Assembly (NCBI GenBank): GCA_024695315.1
Contig: JAILIJ010000157.1
Location: forward strand, 1-12,253
Reading direction: 5' to 3'
Source of the DNA: Bacteroidaceae bacterium
GTDB lineage: Bacteria; Bacteroidota; Bacteroidia; Bacteroidales; Bacteroidaceae
Length of the DNA stretch: 12,253 nucleotides
The number at the start of each line of letters is the position of its first letter. The first letter of the stretch is position 1. Both the position numbers and the translations under genes were made by a program. Shown here piece after piece: positions 1-6,234 of this stretch. The notes below the pieces were generated by a model. The model was not told the DNA's origin. It saw nothing but the letters and a program-made list of their open reading frames with translations, and made no database searches.

Positions 1-1
1 A

Positions 2-496
2 CTTTGCTGCAGAAACCCAGAGTTGAAGGTTCTTGAAGACAGCGAATTAGCAATCTACCTACGCAACAAACTCAACAGACCTATGCGCGTATGCGGTATG
101 GTGAAGAATGTCGGCGAGCCTGGTGGTGGTCCTTTCTTGGCTTACAATCCTGACGGAACAATATCTTTGCAGATTCTCGAATCTTCACAGATCGACAAGA
201 ACAACAAGGAGTACCTCGAAATGTTCAACGGAGGAACACACTTCAATCCAGTAGACCTCGTTTGCGCCGTTAAAGACTACAAGGGTAATAAGTTCGACCT
301 CAAAAAATATGTGGACCCACAGACAGGATTCATCTCTTCTAAGAGTAAGAACGGAAAAGACCTCAAGGCACTTGAATTGCCAGGACTTTGGAACGGAGCT
401 ATGAGCGACTGGAACACTATTTTCGTTGAAGTAAGTCTCGGCACATTCAACCCAGTGAAGACAGTCAACGACCTTCTCCGCGAGCAACATCAGTAA
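2..496 (+). CDS. DUF4301 family protein, C-terminal part (5' end outside window)
   Basis: The frame is open to the left edge of the window, so this is the end of a longer gene. A TTG at 23 could be read as a start, but in-frame codons before it continue the protein, so I treat the gene as partial. The 160-odd visible residues include a glycine-rich block (VGEPGGGPF), a following NPDGTISLQI segment and a D/K-rich middle. This matches my memory of DUF4301, a family of roughly 500-residue Bacteroidota proteins of unknown function, sometimes compared to nucleotidyltransferase-like folds. No signal peptide or membrane segment is visible in this part. The stop lies 34 bases before purT on the same strand, so the two may be co-transcribed, but nothing in the sequence links it to purine synthesis. 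Family assignment is from recognition of the motif only. Confidence 0.68.
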   Translation, partial: LCCRNPELKVLEDSELAIYLRNKLNRPMRVCGMVKNVGEPGGGPFLAYNPDGTISLQILESSQIDKNNKEYLEMFNGGTHFNPVDLVCAVKDYKGNKFDLKKYVDPQTGFISSKSKNGKDLKALELPGLWNGAMSDWNTIFVEVSLGTFNPVKTVNDLLREQHQ

Positions 497-517
497 TTCT
501 ATGGTTCAGTAATTCTA
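491..517. repeat. Short direct repeat across the DUF4301 stop codon
   Basis: The 11-mer CAGTAATTCTA occurs exactly at 491-501 and again at 507-517, a period of 16 bases. The first copy carries the TAA stop of the DUF4301 gene (494-496). It looks like a small local duplication in the gap before purT. No function is evident. Confidence 0.6.
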
Positions 518-530
518 AAGATATAAAACA

Positions 531-1709
531 ATGAAAAAGATTATGCTACTCGGTAGTGGCGAACTCGGAAAAGAGTTTGTCATCGCCTGCAAAAGAAAAG
601 GACAGTATGTAATTGCATGTGATGCCTATGACAATGCTCCTGCTATGCAGGTTGCCGATGAACGCGAAATTTTTTCTATGCTTGACGGCGATGCTCTCGA
701 AGCTGCCGTAAAAAGACACAATCCAGACATTATCGTTCCTGAGATTGAAGCCATCAGAACAGAAAAATTATACGACTTCGAAAAACAGGGCATAAAGGTT
801 ATTCCAAGTGCACGCGCCGTAAACTTCACTATGAACAGAAAGGCTATTCGCGAATTGGCACATACCGACCTGGGATTGAAAACAGCAAATTACAAGTATG
901 CAAAGACTTTCGAGGAATTCAAAGCTGCAGCTGAAGAAATAGGCTATCCTTTCATTGTAAAGCCTCTCATGTCTTCTTCTGGACATGGACAAAGCAAAGT
1001 GGACTCACCGGAAGAACTCGATAAGGCTTGGAAATGCGCTGCAGAAGGTGCAAGAGGCGACATTAAGGAAGTTATCGTAGAACAGTTTATCAAATTCGAC
1101 TACGAGATTACTCTCCTAACTGTTACACAGCAAAATGGCCCTACCCTCTTCTGCGGACCAATTGGACACGTACAGAAAGGTGGCGACTACAGAGAAAGCT
1201 TCCAACCTATTGCAATGAAGCCAGAACACTTGGCTGAAGCTCAAAGAATGGCTGCTGAAGTAACAAAAGCACTTACTGGAGCAGGTATCTGGGGAGTAGA
1301 ATTCTTTATCAGCAATACTGAAGGAGTATATTTTTCAGAACTCTCACCAAGACCTCATGATACAGGTATGGTAACGTTGGCTGGTACTCAGAACCTGAGC
1401 GAATTTGAACTACACTGCAGAGCTGTACTCGGACTTCCTATCCCTGAAATTACACAGGAGAAAATTGGAGCAAGTGCTGTAATACTTTCTGAGGTGGAAA
1501 CAGAAAAACCAGACTACACAGGTATCGAAAATGTAACTGCTGAAACTAATACTTATCTCAGAATTTTCGGAAAACCTGTTGCACATGTTGGTAGAAGAAT
1601 GGGTGTCGTAGTATGCTATGACAAGCTTGGAGCAGACCTGAATGCTCTCAGAGATAAGTGTAAGGCTGCAGCAAGCAATGTTAAAGTCATCGACGGCAAC
1701 AAAAAGTAA
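531..1709 (+). CDS. purT: Formate-dependent phosphoribosylglycinamide formyltransferase (GAR transformylase 2)
   Basis: PurT makes formyl-GAR from GAR, formate and ATP in the third step of de novo purine synthesis, in the cytoplasm. It is an ATP-grasp enzyme that works through formyl phosphate. The protein is 392 residues, the usual family length. Visible marks are the N-terminal GSGELGKE loop (residues 8-15), the ATP-grasp lysine and flexible loop (K144, then SSSGHGQS at 148-155), and acidic residues placed as metal ligands (E257 in GVEFF, E270 in FSELSPRPHDTG). The ATG at 531 gives a natural N-terminus of the MKKIMLLGSGELG type. The gene ends 59 bases before the chosen rsmG start. No purine riboswitch, purine-repressor site or clear TAnnTTTG promoter is seen in the 34 bases upstream, so it may be read from a promoter outside the window. 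Confidence 0.95.
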   Translation: MKKIMLLGSGELGKEFVIACKRKGQYVIACDAYDNAPAMQVADEREIFSMLDGDALEAAVKRHNPDIIVPEIEAIRTEKLYDFEKQGIKVIPSARAVNFTMNRKAIRELAHTDLGLKTANYKYAKTFEEFKAAAEEIGYPFIVKPLMSSSGHGQSKVDSPEELDKAWKCAAEGARGDIKEVIVEQFIKFDYEITLLTVTQQNGPTLFCGPIGHVQKGGDYRESFQPIAMKPEHLAEAQRMAAEVTKALTGAGIWGVEFFISNTEGVYFSELSPRPHDTGMVTLAGTQNLSEFELHCRAVLGLPIPEITQEKIGASAVILSEVETEKPDYTGIENVTAETNTYLRIFGKPVAHVGRRMGVVVCYDKLGADLNALRDKCKAAASNVKVIDGNKK

Positions 1710-1749
1710 CACAATTCTGTGAGAGGCAAATAATGCCTTTACATCGGAA

Positions 1750-1757
1750 TAACTTTG
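1750..1757 (+). promoter_or_regulatory. Possible Bacteroidota -7 element before rsmG
   Basis: TAACTTTG fits the TAnnTTTG -7 consensus of Bacteroidota and lies 11 bases before the ATG at 1769. No TTG is seen at the proper distance for a -33 element, so this is only a half-supported promoter. If used, transcription would start only a few bases before 1769, which excludes the upstream ATG at 1733 as the start on that transcript. Confidence 0.4.
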
Positions 1758-1768
1758 ATATTTTATAC

Positions 1769-2398
1769 ATGGAAATAATAAAAAAATATTTTCCTAATAT
1801 TACTGAGACCCAAGTTGAGCAATTTGCTCAACTTGAGCCTCTTTATAATGATTGGAACGCAAAAATAAACGTGATTTCACGAAAGGACATTCAAAACCTA
1901 TATGAACATCATGTTTTACATAGTCTCGGTATAGCAAAAATAATCAATTTCAAAGCCGGAACAAAAATTCTTGACCTTGGAACTGGTGGCGGTTTCCCAG
2001 GAATACCTTTGGCAATAATGTTCCCCGACACAGAATTCCATCTTGTTGATAGCATCGGAAAAAAAGTAAGAGTTGCTACAGAGGTCGCTAATGCTATAGG
2101 ACTGAAAAATGTACGTTTCTCTCACTCAAGAGTCGAAGACATAAAAGATAAATATGACTTCGTCGTAACACGTGCTGTAATGCCTATGATTGACCTTGTC
2201 AAGGTATCAAGAAAAAATCTATCAAAAGAAATGCACAACGGATTACCCAATGGAATAATAGCACTTAAAGGGGGCGAACTTGACAGAGAAATAGCTACCA
2301 TGAAGAATATTTGTACAGTATGGGAACTGTCTGAATTCTTCGATGAGAAATATTTCGAAACAAAGAAGGTCGTACTATGCGGACCTAAAATCAATTAA
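1769..2398 (+). CDS. rsmG: 16S rRNA (guanine-N7)-methyltransferase RsmG (GidB)
   Basis: RsmG uses S-adenosylmethionine to methylate N7 of G527 (E. coli numbering) in 16S rRNA; loss gives low-level streptomycin resistance in other bacteria. From the ATG at 1769 the protein has 209 residues, normal for the family. The SAM-binding Rossmann core is clear: ILDLGTGGGFPGIPLA (about 67-82), the acidic HLVDSIGKK strand (91-99), the VVTRAV strand (132-137) and LKGG (166-169). The frame is open to an ATG at 1733, but those 12 extra residues resemble nothing in the family, while MEIIKKYFP is a typical N-terminus, and a possible -7 element at 1750-1757 lies between the two. Codons 15-23 contain a perfect 11-bp inverted repeat (see separate entry). 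Confidence 0.93.
   Translation: MEIIKKYFPNITETQVEQFAQLEPLYNDWNAKINVISRKDIQNLYEHHVLHSLGIAKIINFKAGTKILDLGTGGGFPGIPLAIMFPDTEFHLVDSIGKKVRVATEVANAIGLKNVRFSHSRVEDIKDKYDFVVTRAVMPMIDLVKVSRKNLSKEMHNGLPNGIIALKGGELDREIATMKNICTVWELSEFFDEKYFETKKVVLCGPKIN
1811..1835 (+). repeat. Perfect inverted repeat (hairpin) inside rsmG
   Basis: CAAGTTGAGCA (1811-1821) and its exact reverse complement TGCTCAACTTG (1825-1835) flank a 3-base loop ATT. The structure begins 43 bases into the rsmG coding region. It is not followed by a T run, so it is not an intrinsic terminator. It may be a chance result of repeated CAA/GAG codons, or a stem that affects early translation. Confidence 0.6.
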
Positions 2399-2439
2399 GA
2401 ATTAGGTTCACACAAAAAAAAGAAATAACAAAGCAACAC

Positions 2440-2451
2440 CTTATATATAAG
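2440..2451. repeat. 12-bp palindrome directly before the MBL-fold gene
   Basis: CTTATATATAAG is a perfect palindrome ending one base before the ATG at 2453. It could be an operator or part of an AT-rich start region. The 54-base gap (2399-2452) has no TTG-N19-TAnnTTTG promoter, so the role is open. Confidence 0.4.
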
Positions 2452-2452
2452 T

Positions 2453-3100
2453 ATGCTAAACATTAAAACATTTCGCGTAAACCCAATAAGCGAAAACTGT
2501 TACATAGCAAATGACGAAACAAAGGAAACCGTAATCATCGATTGCGGCTGCTTTTCCGAAAACGAATGGGCACCTATCAAGCGTTACATCAAAGAAAATG
2601 ACTTAAAGGTTGTGCATCTGCTCAACACGCACCTACACTTCGACCATGCTCTCGGAATACCATTTGCTTACAAGGAATATGGACTCAAGCCTGAAGCTAA
2701 TACGGCCGACTTATCCATATATAATGGTATCGCAGAACAAATCGAAATGTTTATTGGTGCAAAAATTGCATTTCCACAAATGCCTAGCTTGGAGAAAAAC
2801 TTAAGGGACGGAGAAATCATCACTTTCGGAAATCACAAGTTTATGGTTATCCAAACACCAGGACACACACCAGGCTCAATATGTTTCTATTGTGAAAACG
2901 AGGCTGTTCTATTTTCTGGAGACACCCTGTTTCAAGGTTCCATAGGAAGAACAGATCTCGAGGGAGGAAATTCACACGATATGATGAATAGCCTGACAAG
3001 ACTTAAGGAACTACCAAAAGAAACAAATGTGTATCCTGGTCATGGAGGAACTACAAATATCGGATGGGAATGTGACTTCAATCCATACTTTCCAATCTAA
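2453..3100 (+). CDS. MBL-fold metal-dependent hydrolase, glyoxalase-II-like/YcbL type
   Basis: This is a 215-residue metallo-beta-lactamase-fold hydrolase expected to bind two metal ions. The ligand set is complete: THLHFDH (H60, H62, D64, H65), H138 in TPGHTPGS, D157 in FSGDTLF and H197 in YPGHGG. The block SIGRTDLEGG after the aspartate is typical of the short hydroxyacylglutathione-hydrolase-like (YcbL/GloB2) group. The protein lacks the extra C-terminal glutathione-binding domain of full glyoxalase II, so the substrate cannot be named; a small thioester is a reasonable guess. There is no signal peptide, so it should be cytoplasmic. It starts 54 bases after rsmG and ends about 26 bases before the next promoter, closing this part of the cluster. 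Fold confidence is high; substrate unknown. Confidence 0.9.
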   Translation: MLNIKTFRVNPISENCYIANDETKETVIIDCGCFSENEWAPIKRYIKENDLKVVHLLNTHLHFDHALGIPFAYKEYGLKPEANTADLSIYNGIAEQIEMFIGAKIAFPQMPSLEKNLRDGEIITFGNHKFMVIQTPGHTPGSICFYCENEAVLFSGDTLFQGSIGRTDLEGGNSHDMMNSLTRLKELPKETNVYPGHGGTTNIGWECDFNPYFPI

Positions 3101-3113
3101 AAAAAATAAAAAC

Positions 3114-3126
3114 TGACATATTGTCA
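3114..3126. promoter_or_regulatory. Candidate operator: inverted repeat next to the -33 element
   Basis: TGACA-TAT-TGTCA is a perfect 5-bp inverted repeat with a 3-base spacer. Its right half is part of a tandem TTGTCA TTGTCA (3121-3132), whose second copy carries the -33 TTG of the promoter for the sigma54-activator gene. The position fits a regulator site just upstream of the promoter, but the bound protein is unknown and a short repeat can arise by chance. Confidence 0.35.
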
Positions 3127-3156
3127 TTGTCAATCCATAAATTTTACGTATCTTTG
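3127..3156 (+). promoter_or_regulatory. Bacteroidota-type housekeeping promoter for the sigma54 activator-lptE-secG group
   Basis: A -33 TTG at 3127-3129 is followed after exactly 19 bases by TATCTTTG at 3149-3156, matching TTG-N19-TAnnTTTG. The predicted transcription start is near 3161-3164, giving a leader of about 23 bases to the ATG at 3186. This places the TTG at 3171 very close to the transcript end and favours the ATG as the start. Confidence 0.75.
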
Positions 3157-3185
3157 ATAAAAATTAAAAATTGCAACGTCAGCTT

Positions 3186-4475
3186 ATGGATACAAGCAAT
3201 ATTCAACAGATAAAACAACGATACAGCATTGTCGGCAACTCTGACGGACTAAACAGAGCACTGGACATAGCAGTACAAGTAGCACCTACAGACCTTTCCG
3301 TTTTGATAATTGGAGAAAGTGGTGTCGGAAAAGAGGTACTGCCTAAAGTCATTCACGACAATTCTGCACGTAAACATAATAAATATTTCGCCATCAACTG
3401 CGGTTCTATTCCTGAAGGTACTATAGACTCCGAACTTTTTGGACACACTAAAGGGGCATTTACAGGAGCTATTGGCGAAAGAGAAGGATATTTCGGAGCA
3501 GCTAACAAAGGAACACTTTTCCTCGACGAAGTAGGTGAACTACCTTTAGCTACACAGGCACGACTTCTACGTGTGCTCGAAACAGGAGAATACCTTAGAG
3601 TTGGAGAAAGCGAAGTGAGAAAAACTGACGTTAGAATTGTGGCCGCTACAAACGTAAACATGCAGAAGGCCATCAGAGAAGGAAGATTCAGAGAAGATCT
3701 TTACTACCGTCTCAACACAATCCCAATTTCACTACCTCCTTTGAGAGAAAGAGGACGTGACATAGAAATGCTCTTCAGAAAATTCGCTATCGACATCTCT
3801 GAAAAGTACGGTAGAGACCCTATCAGACTAACACCCGACGCAAAGGAACTGATAATGGCATACAAATGGCCAGGAAACATTAGACAACTAAGAAACCTTA
3901 CTGAACAAATCAGTATTATCAGCCCAGAAAGAGAAATAACAAGCGAAATACTCAAACAATTCGGCGTAACTAACGATAATACCGAAGGCGGACTGGTCCT
4001 CACAAATCCAAACAACGGAAGTCAACACTCATACGAAAATGAACGTGAACTCCTCTTCCATCTGCTTACAAAAATTGGTAATGAGATGAAAGACCTCAAG
4101 GATTATGTACGGACAAACATTGGAAACGTACAGCACCGACAACAAGAAAATACACCGGCAAGAAGAGATGACTTCATGGATACAGAAGCGATACTCAATG
4201 ACGGAATAACTTTCGGTACTAACGACGGAATAAAAATAACTACTGTTCAACAAAAAAATGCTAACAACAGTCAAACGGCTAGACAACCACAATTCGTGGA
4301 AGCTGAACCAGACTCTATTATCGAAACTCCTCTAACCATCAAAGAAATAGAAAAGATGAAAATTATAGAGGCCCTGAAAAGAAATAACAGTAGCAGAAAA
4401 AAAACAGCGAACGAACTGGGACTATCAGAAAGAACGCTTTACAGAAAAATAAAGGAATATGGCATCAACCTATAA
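3186..4475 (+). CDS. Sigma54-dependent transcriptional activator (AAA+ and Fis HTH, no sensor domain)
   Basis: This 429-residue protein is a bacterial enhancer-binding protein that would use ATP hydrolysis to open promoters bound by sigma54 polymerase. The AAA+ domain starts almost at once: Walker A GESGVGKE (43-50), sigma54-contact loop GAFTGA (90-95), Walker B GTLFLDE (109-115), and the LPPLRERGRDI segment. After residue ~260 comes a polar, probably flexible linker of about 120 residues with a short helical stretch, then a Fis-type helix-turn-helix (about 382-429). Only some 15 residues precede the AAA+ domain, so there is no receiver, PAS or GAF domain; activity must be set by abundance, a partner, or the linker. 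The ATG at 3186 is chosen over the TTG at 3171 because of leader spacing. Its end overlaps the start of lptE by 17 bases, so the two are co-translated. Target promoters are unknown; I saw no -24/-12 element in the window. Confidence 0.9.
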   Translation: MDTSNIQQIKQRYSIVGNSDGLNRALDIAVQVAPTDLSVLIIGESGVGKEVLPKVIHDNSARKHNKYFAINCGSIPEGTIDSELFGHTKGAFTGAIGEREGYFGAANKGTLFLDEVGELPLATQARLLRVLETGEYLRVGESEVRKTDVRIVAATNVNMQKAIREGRFREDLYYRLNTIPISLPPLRERGRDIEMLFRKFAIDISEKYGRDPIRLTPDAKELIMAYKWPGNIRQLRNLTEQISIISPEREITSEILKQFGVTNDNTEGGLVLTNPNNGSQHSYENERELLFHLLTKIGNEMKDLKDYVRTNIGNVQHRQQENTPARRDDFMDTEAILNDGITFGTNDGIKITTVQQKNANNSQTARQPQFVEAEPDSIIETPLTIKEIEKMKIIEALKRNNSSRKKTANELGLSERTLYRKIKEYGINL

Positions 4476-4981
4476 GACAATAGCATATACACTTTGCACC
4501 ATTGTCATCTTGACTCTGACTTCGTGTATACCAAGCTTTAAGTTCAACGGGTCTAACATAAACTATGACCTCGTGAAAACTTTAAGCATGGACAAATTCC
4601 CTATTAGATGCGCATACGTTTGGGCACCTATGGAATCCATGTTTTACAATAGCTTGAGCGATGCTTATGCTCAAAAAACAAAACTCAAAATACTGAAAAA
4701 AAAATGGTGACCTGAATCTTGAAGGAGAAATCGTCGAATATAGCCAAACAAACAAAAGCATAGCCTCCGACGGATATTCTTCACAAGTTCAACTCAAACT
4801 AACAGTAAACGTAAGATTCACTAACAACACAAATCACTCCGAAGACTTCGAACAACGATTTAGTGCAACATGTGAATACGATGCCACTCAATCTCTTGCA
4901 TCCGTACAGGAAGCATTAGTTCAAGAGATGATTGACGATATCGTGGACCAAATATTCAATACAACAGTAGCTAATTGGTAA
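4459..4981 (+). pseudogene. lptE: LPS-assembly lipoprotein LptE, reading frame broken at an A9 run
   Basis: LptE plugs the LptD barrel and helps insert lipopolysaccharide in the outer leaflet of the outer membrane. Residues 1-23 form a lipoprotein signal with lipobox LTSC (acylated C23). The first frame (4459-4710) ends soon after a run of nine A (4696-4704). The second part continues in the +1 frame from AAT at 4703 to TAA at 4979-4981 and encodes the rest of a typical Bacteroidota LptE: NGDLNLEGEIVEYS, a strand VQLKLTVNVRFTNN, and a C-terminal helix ending VANW. Dropping one A gives a single 173-residue protein of normal length. Because LptE is expected to be important for viability and the second half looks fully conserved, a sequencing error in the homopolymer or transcriptional slippage is more likely than true gene loss. 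The gene overlaps the activator gene by 17 bases and lies 5 bases before the next ATG. Confidence 0.85.
4696..4704 (+). other. A9 homopolymer at the lptE frame break (slippage site or read error)
   Basis: Nine consecutive A follow CTG and precede TGGTGA. In the upstream frame this reads three lysines, Trp, stop. With eight A (or eleven) it reads into NGDLNLEGE. A9 is in the range known to support RNA polymerase slippage, and is also a common site of homopolymer miscalls. Confidence 0.8.
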
Positions 4982-4986
4982 AGAAA

Positions 4987-5727
4987 ATGCTCGATATATT
5001 AAATCTTATAGAACATCCAGAAAACCTAAATGATAATACTCTACCTGAACTTAAGGACTTAACAGAAAAATATCCTTTCTTCCAGGCAGCAAGAATTTTA
5101 TATATAAGAAACCTTTATTTGCTACATTCATCTTTCTTCGGAACTGAACTGAGAAAAGGAAGCGTATTCGTACCAGACAGAACTACCCTATTCAACTTCA
5201 GCGAAGGCGTACATTATGAACTTGGAGTGGCAAACCAACAGAATACAATTGACATTGAAACGGAAAATGACAACAACAGAACAATGTCACTTATTGATTC
5301 TTTCCTAAATCAGGCCAAGCACGACAACCAAAAACCTACTATAGCTGACCTGACTACAGATTATGCAGCTTTCCTCATGCAAAACGAAGATATACAAAGC
5401 CAAGAAGAAGAGGTGGCCGCTCCAAAAGACAAAGAACAAAACCAACTGAAAGGAGCACACCTCATCGACTCCTTCATAGCAGAAACAAAGGGCAAACAAA
5501 GATTCGAAATGAAAGACCTAAATAACGATGATGACTTCACTTCACCAGAAATTTCTAACGAAGATGAAGAGATTTATACTGAAAGTATGGTCAACATATA
5601 TATAAAACAAGGCAAATATAGCCTTGCACTTGAAATATTAAGGAAGATTTGTTTGAATAATCCAGAAAAAAATTCTAACTTTGCCACGCAAATTAACTTG
5701 CTGGAGGTCATAACCGCCAACAAATAA
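4987..5727 (+). CDS. Conserved Bacteroidota hypothetical protein with C-terminal TPR-like segment
   Basis: I do not know an assigned function. The 246-residue protein begins with a conserved-looking helical region (LPELKDLTEKYPFFQAARI, about 19-37, then LYLLHSSFFG and VPDRTTLFN). An acidic, low-complexity middle carries the motif LIDSF twice (SLIDSFLNQ about 101-109, HLIDSFIAE about 158-166). The C-terminus (about 197-230) is one TPR-like helix pair, YTESMVNIYIKQGKYSLALEILRKI. No signal peptide or membrane segment is seen, so it is probably cytoplasmic. The ATG at 4987 is preferred: the TTG at 4975 lies inside the lptE end and adds only four residues. From memory, the order activator-lptE-this protein-secG recurs in Bacteroidales, so it may serve export or envelope assembly as an adaptor; that role is inference. 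Confidence 0.8.
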   Translation: MLDILNLIEHPENLNDNTLPELKDLTEKYPFFQAARILYIRNLYLLHSSFFGTELRKGSVFVPDRTTLFNFSEGVHYELGVANQQNTIDIETENDNNRTMSLIDSFLNQAKHDNQKPTIADLTTDYAAFLMQNEDIQSQEEEVAAPKDKEQNQLKGAHLIDSFIAETKGKQRFEMKDLNNDDDFTSPEISNEDEEIYTESMVNIYIKQGKYSLALEILRKICLNNPEKNSNFATQINLLEVITANK

Positions 5728-5758
5728 CATTTCTAAAATAATAAAAAATAAAAATACA

Positions 5759-6100
5759 ATGTTTTACTTAATTATTGGCTTTATCATTCTCACATCTGTT
5801 TTAATGTGCGGAATTGTACTCATCCAAGAATCTAAAGGTGGAGGCCTCGCTTCTAGCTTCTCTGCCCAGAATAACCTTATGGGTGTAAGAAAAACTACTG
5901 ATGTCCTTGAAAAAACAACATGGACTTTAGCTATCGCTATGGTTGTGCTTAGTGTAGTATCAGCATATTGTGTTCCTAAGAGCACTGTAGAAGATGCTCC
6001 TATCGAAGTTACTACTCCTATGCAGAAAGCTACTGATGCTACTAACGTACCATCATTCCCTACTGCTACTGGCAACCAAACTGATAGCCAGAACAAATAA
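5759..6100 (+). CDS. secG: Preprotein translocase subunit SecG
   Basis: SecG is the small third subunit of the SecYEG channel in the inner membrane and assists SecA-driven protein export. The 113-residue protein has the expected two membrane helices (about 2-22 and 55-73) joined by a glycine-rich loop QESKGGGLASSF (23-34), which corresponds to the conserved Q-x-x-K-G-x-G-x-x region. A polar, Thr-rich C-terminal tail of about 40 residues follows, common in Bacteroidota SecG. The gene starts 31 bases after the TPR-like gene and is last in its group, closed by the hairpin and terminator downstream. The gap before it is almost only A and T with no TAnnTTTG element, so it is probably read from the promoter at 3127-3156. 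Confidence 0.92.
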   Translation: MFYLIIGFIILTSVLMCGIVLIQESKGGGLASSFSAQNNLMGVRKTTDVLEKTTWTLAIAMVVLSVVSAYCVPKSTVEDAPIEVTTPMQKATDATNVPSFPTATGNQTDSQNK

Positions 6101-6107
6101 GGACCTT

Positions 6108-6123
6108 AAGCACCTACGTGCTT
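6108..6123 (+). other. Small hairpin after secG
   Basis: AAGCAC-CTAC-GTGCTT is a perfect 6-bp stem with a 4-base loop, starting eight bases after the secG stop. It has no T run and lies just before the true terminator. It could protect the 3' end of the mRNA. Confidence 0.45.
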
Positions 6124-6135
6124 GACATATATATA

Positions 6136-6167
6136 AGAGGGTATCAATTCCGATATCCTCTTTTTTT
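6136..6167 (+). terminator. Intrinsic terminator after secG
   Basis: AGAGGGTATC (6136-6145) pairs with GATATCCTCT (6152-6161) with one G-T wobble and a 6-base loop; T runs on through 6167, seven in all. This is a clear rho-independent terminator for the activator-lptE-secG group. Confidence 0.85.
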
Positions 6168-6197
6168 GCCCGATTTTCTGTTTTTTCTACAATATAA

Positions 6198-6230
6198 TTT
6201 GCACAATTACAAATAAATTCATTATCTTTG
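6198..6230 (+). promoter_or_regulatory. Bacteroidota-type promoter for the HU-SPOR / FHA / AraC group
   Basis: TTTG at 6198-6201, a 21-base spacer, then TATCTTTG at 6223-6230 match the TTTG-N19-21-TAnnTTTG pattern. The ATG of the next gene (6235) lies only four bases after the -7 element, so the transcript should begin at or next to the start codon. Confidence 0.72.
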
Positions 6231-6234
6231 CATC

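Noticed and set aside
850..872. TTGGCAC as part of a -24/-12 sigma54 promoter
   Set aside because: It is inside purT coding sequence and lacks a matching TTGC at the right distance.
768..992. Minus-strand open frames within purT (626-829, 768-992, 1410-1712)
   Set aside because: All lie opposite a full-length, motif-complete PurT and have no recognisable features.
3171..3185. TTG at 3171 as the start of the sigma54 activator
   Set aside because: It is within about 10 bases of the predicted transcription start and adds only five residues; the ATG at 3186 fits better.
5764..6096. A 110-residue open frame on the minus strand covering almost all of secG
   Set aside because: It is a shadow of secG. 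The plus-strand protein has the SecG loop and two membrane helices; the minus-strand translation resembles nothing.
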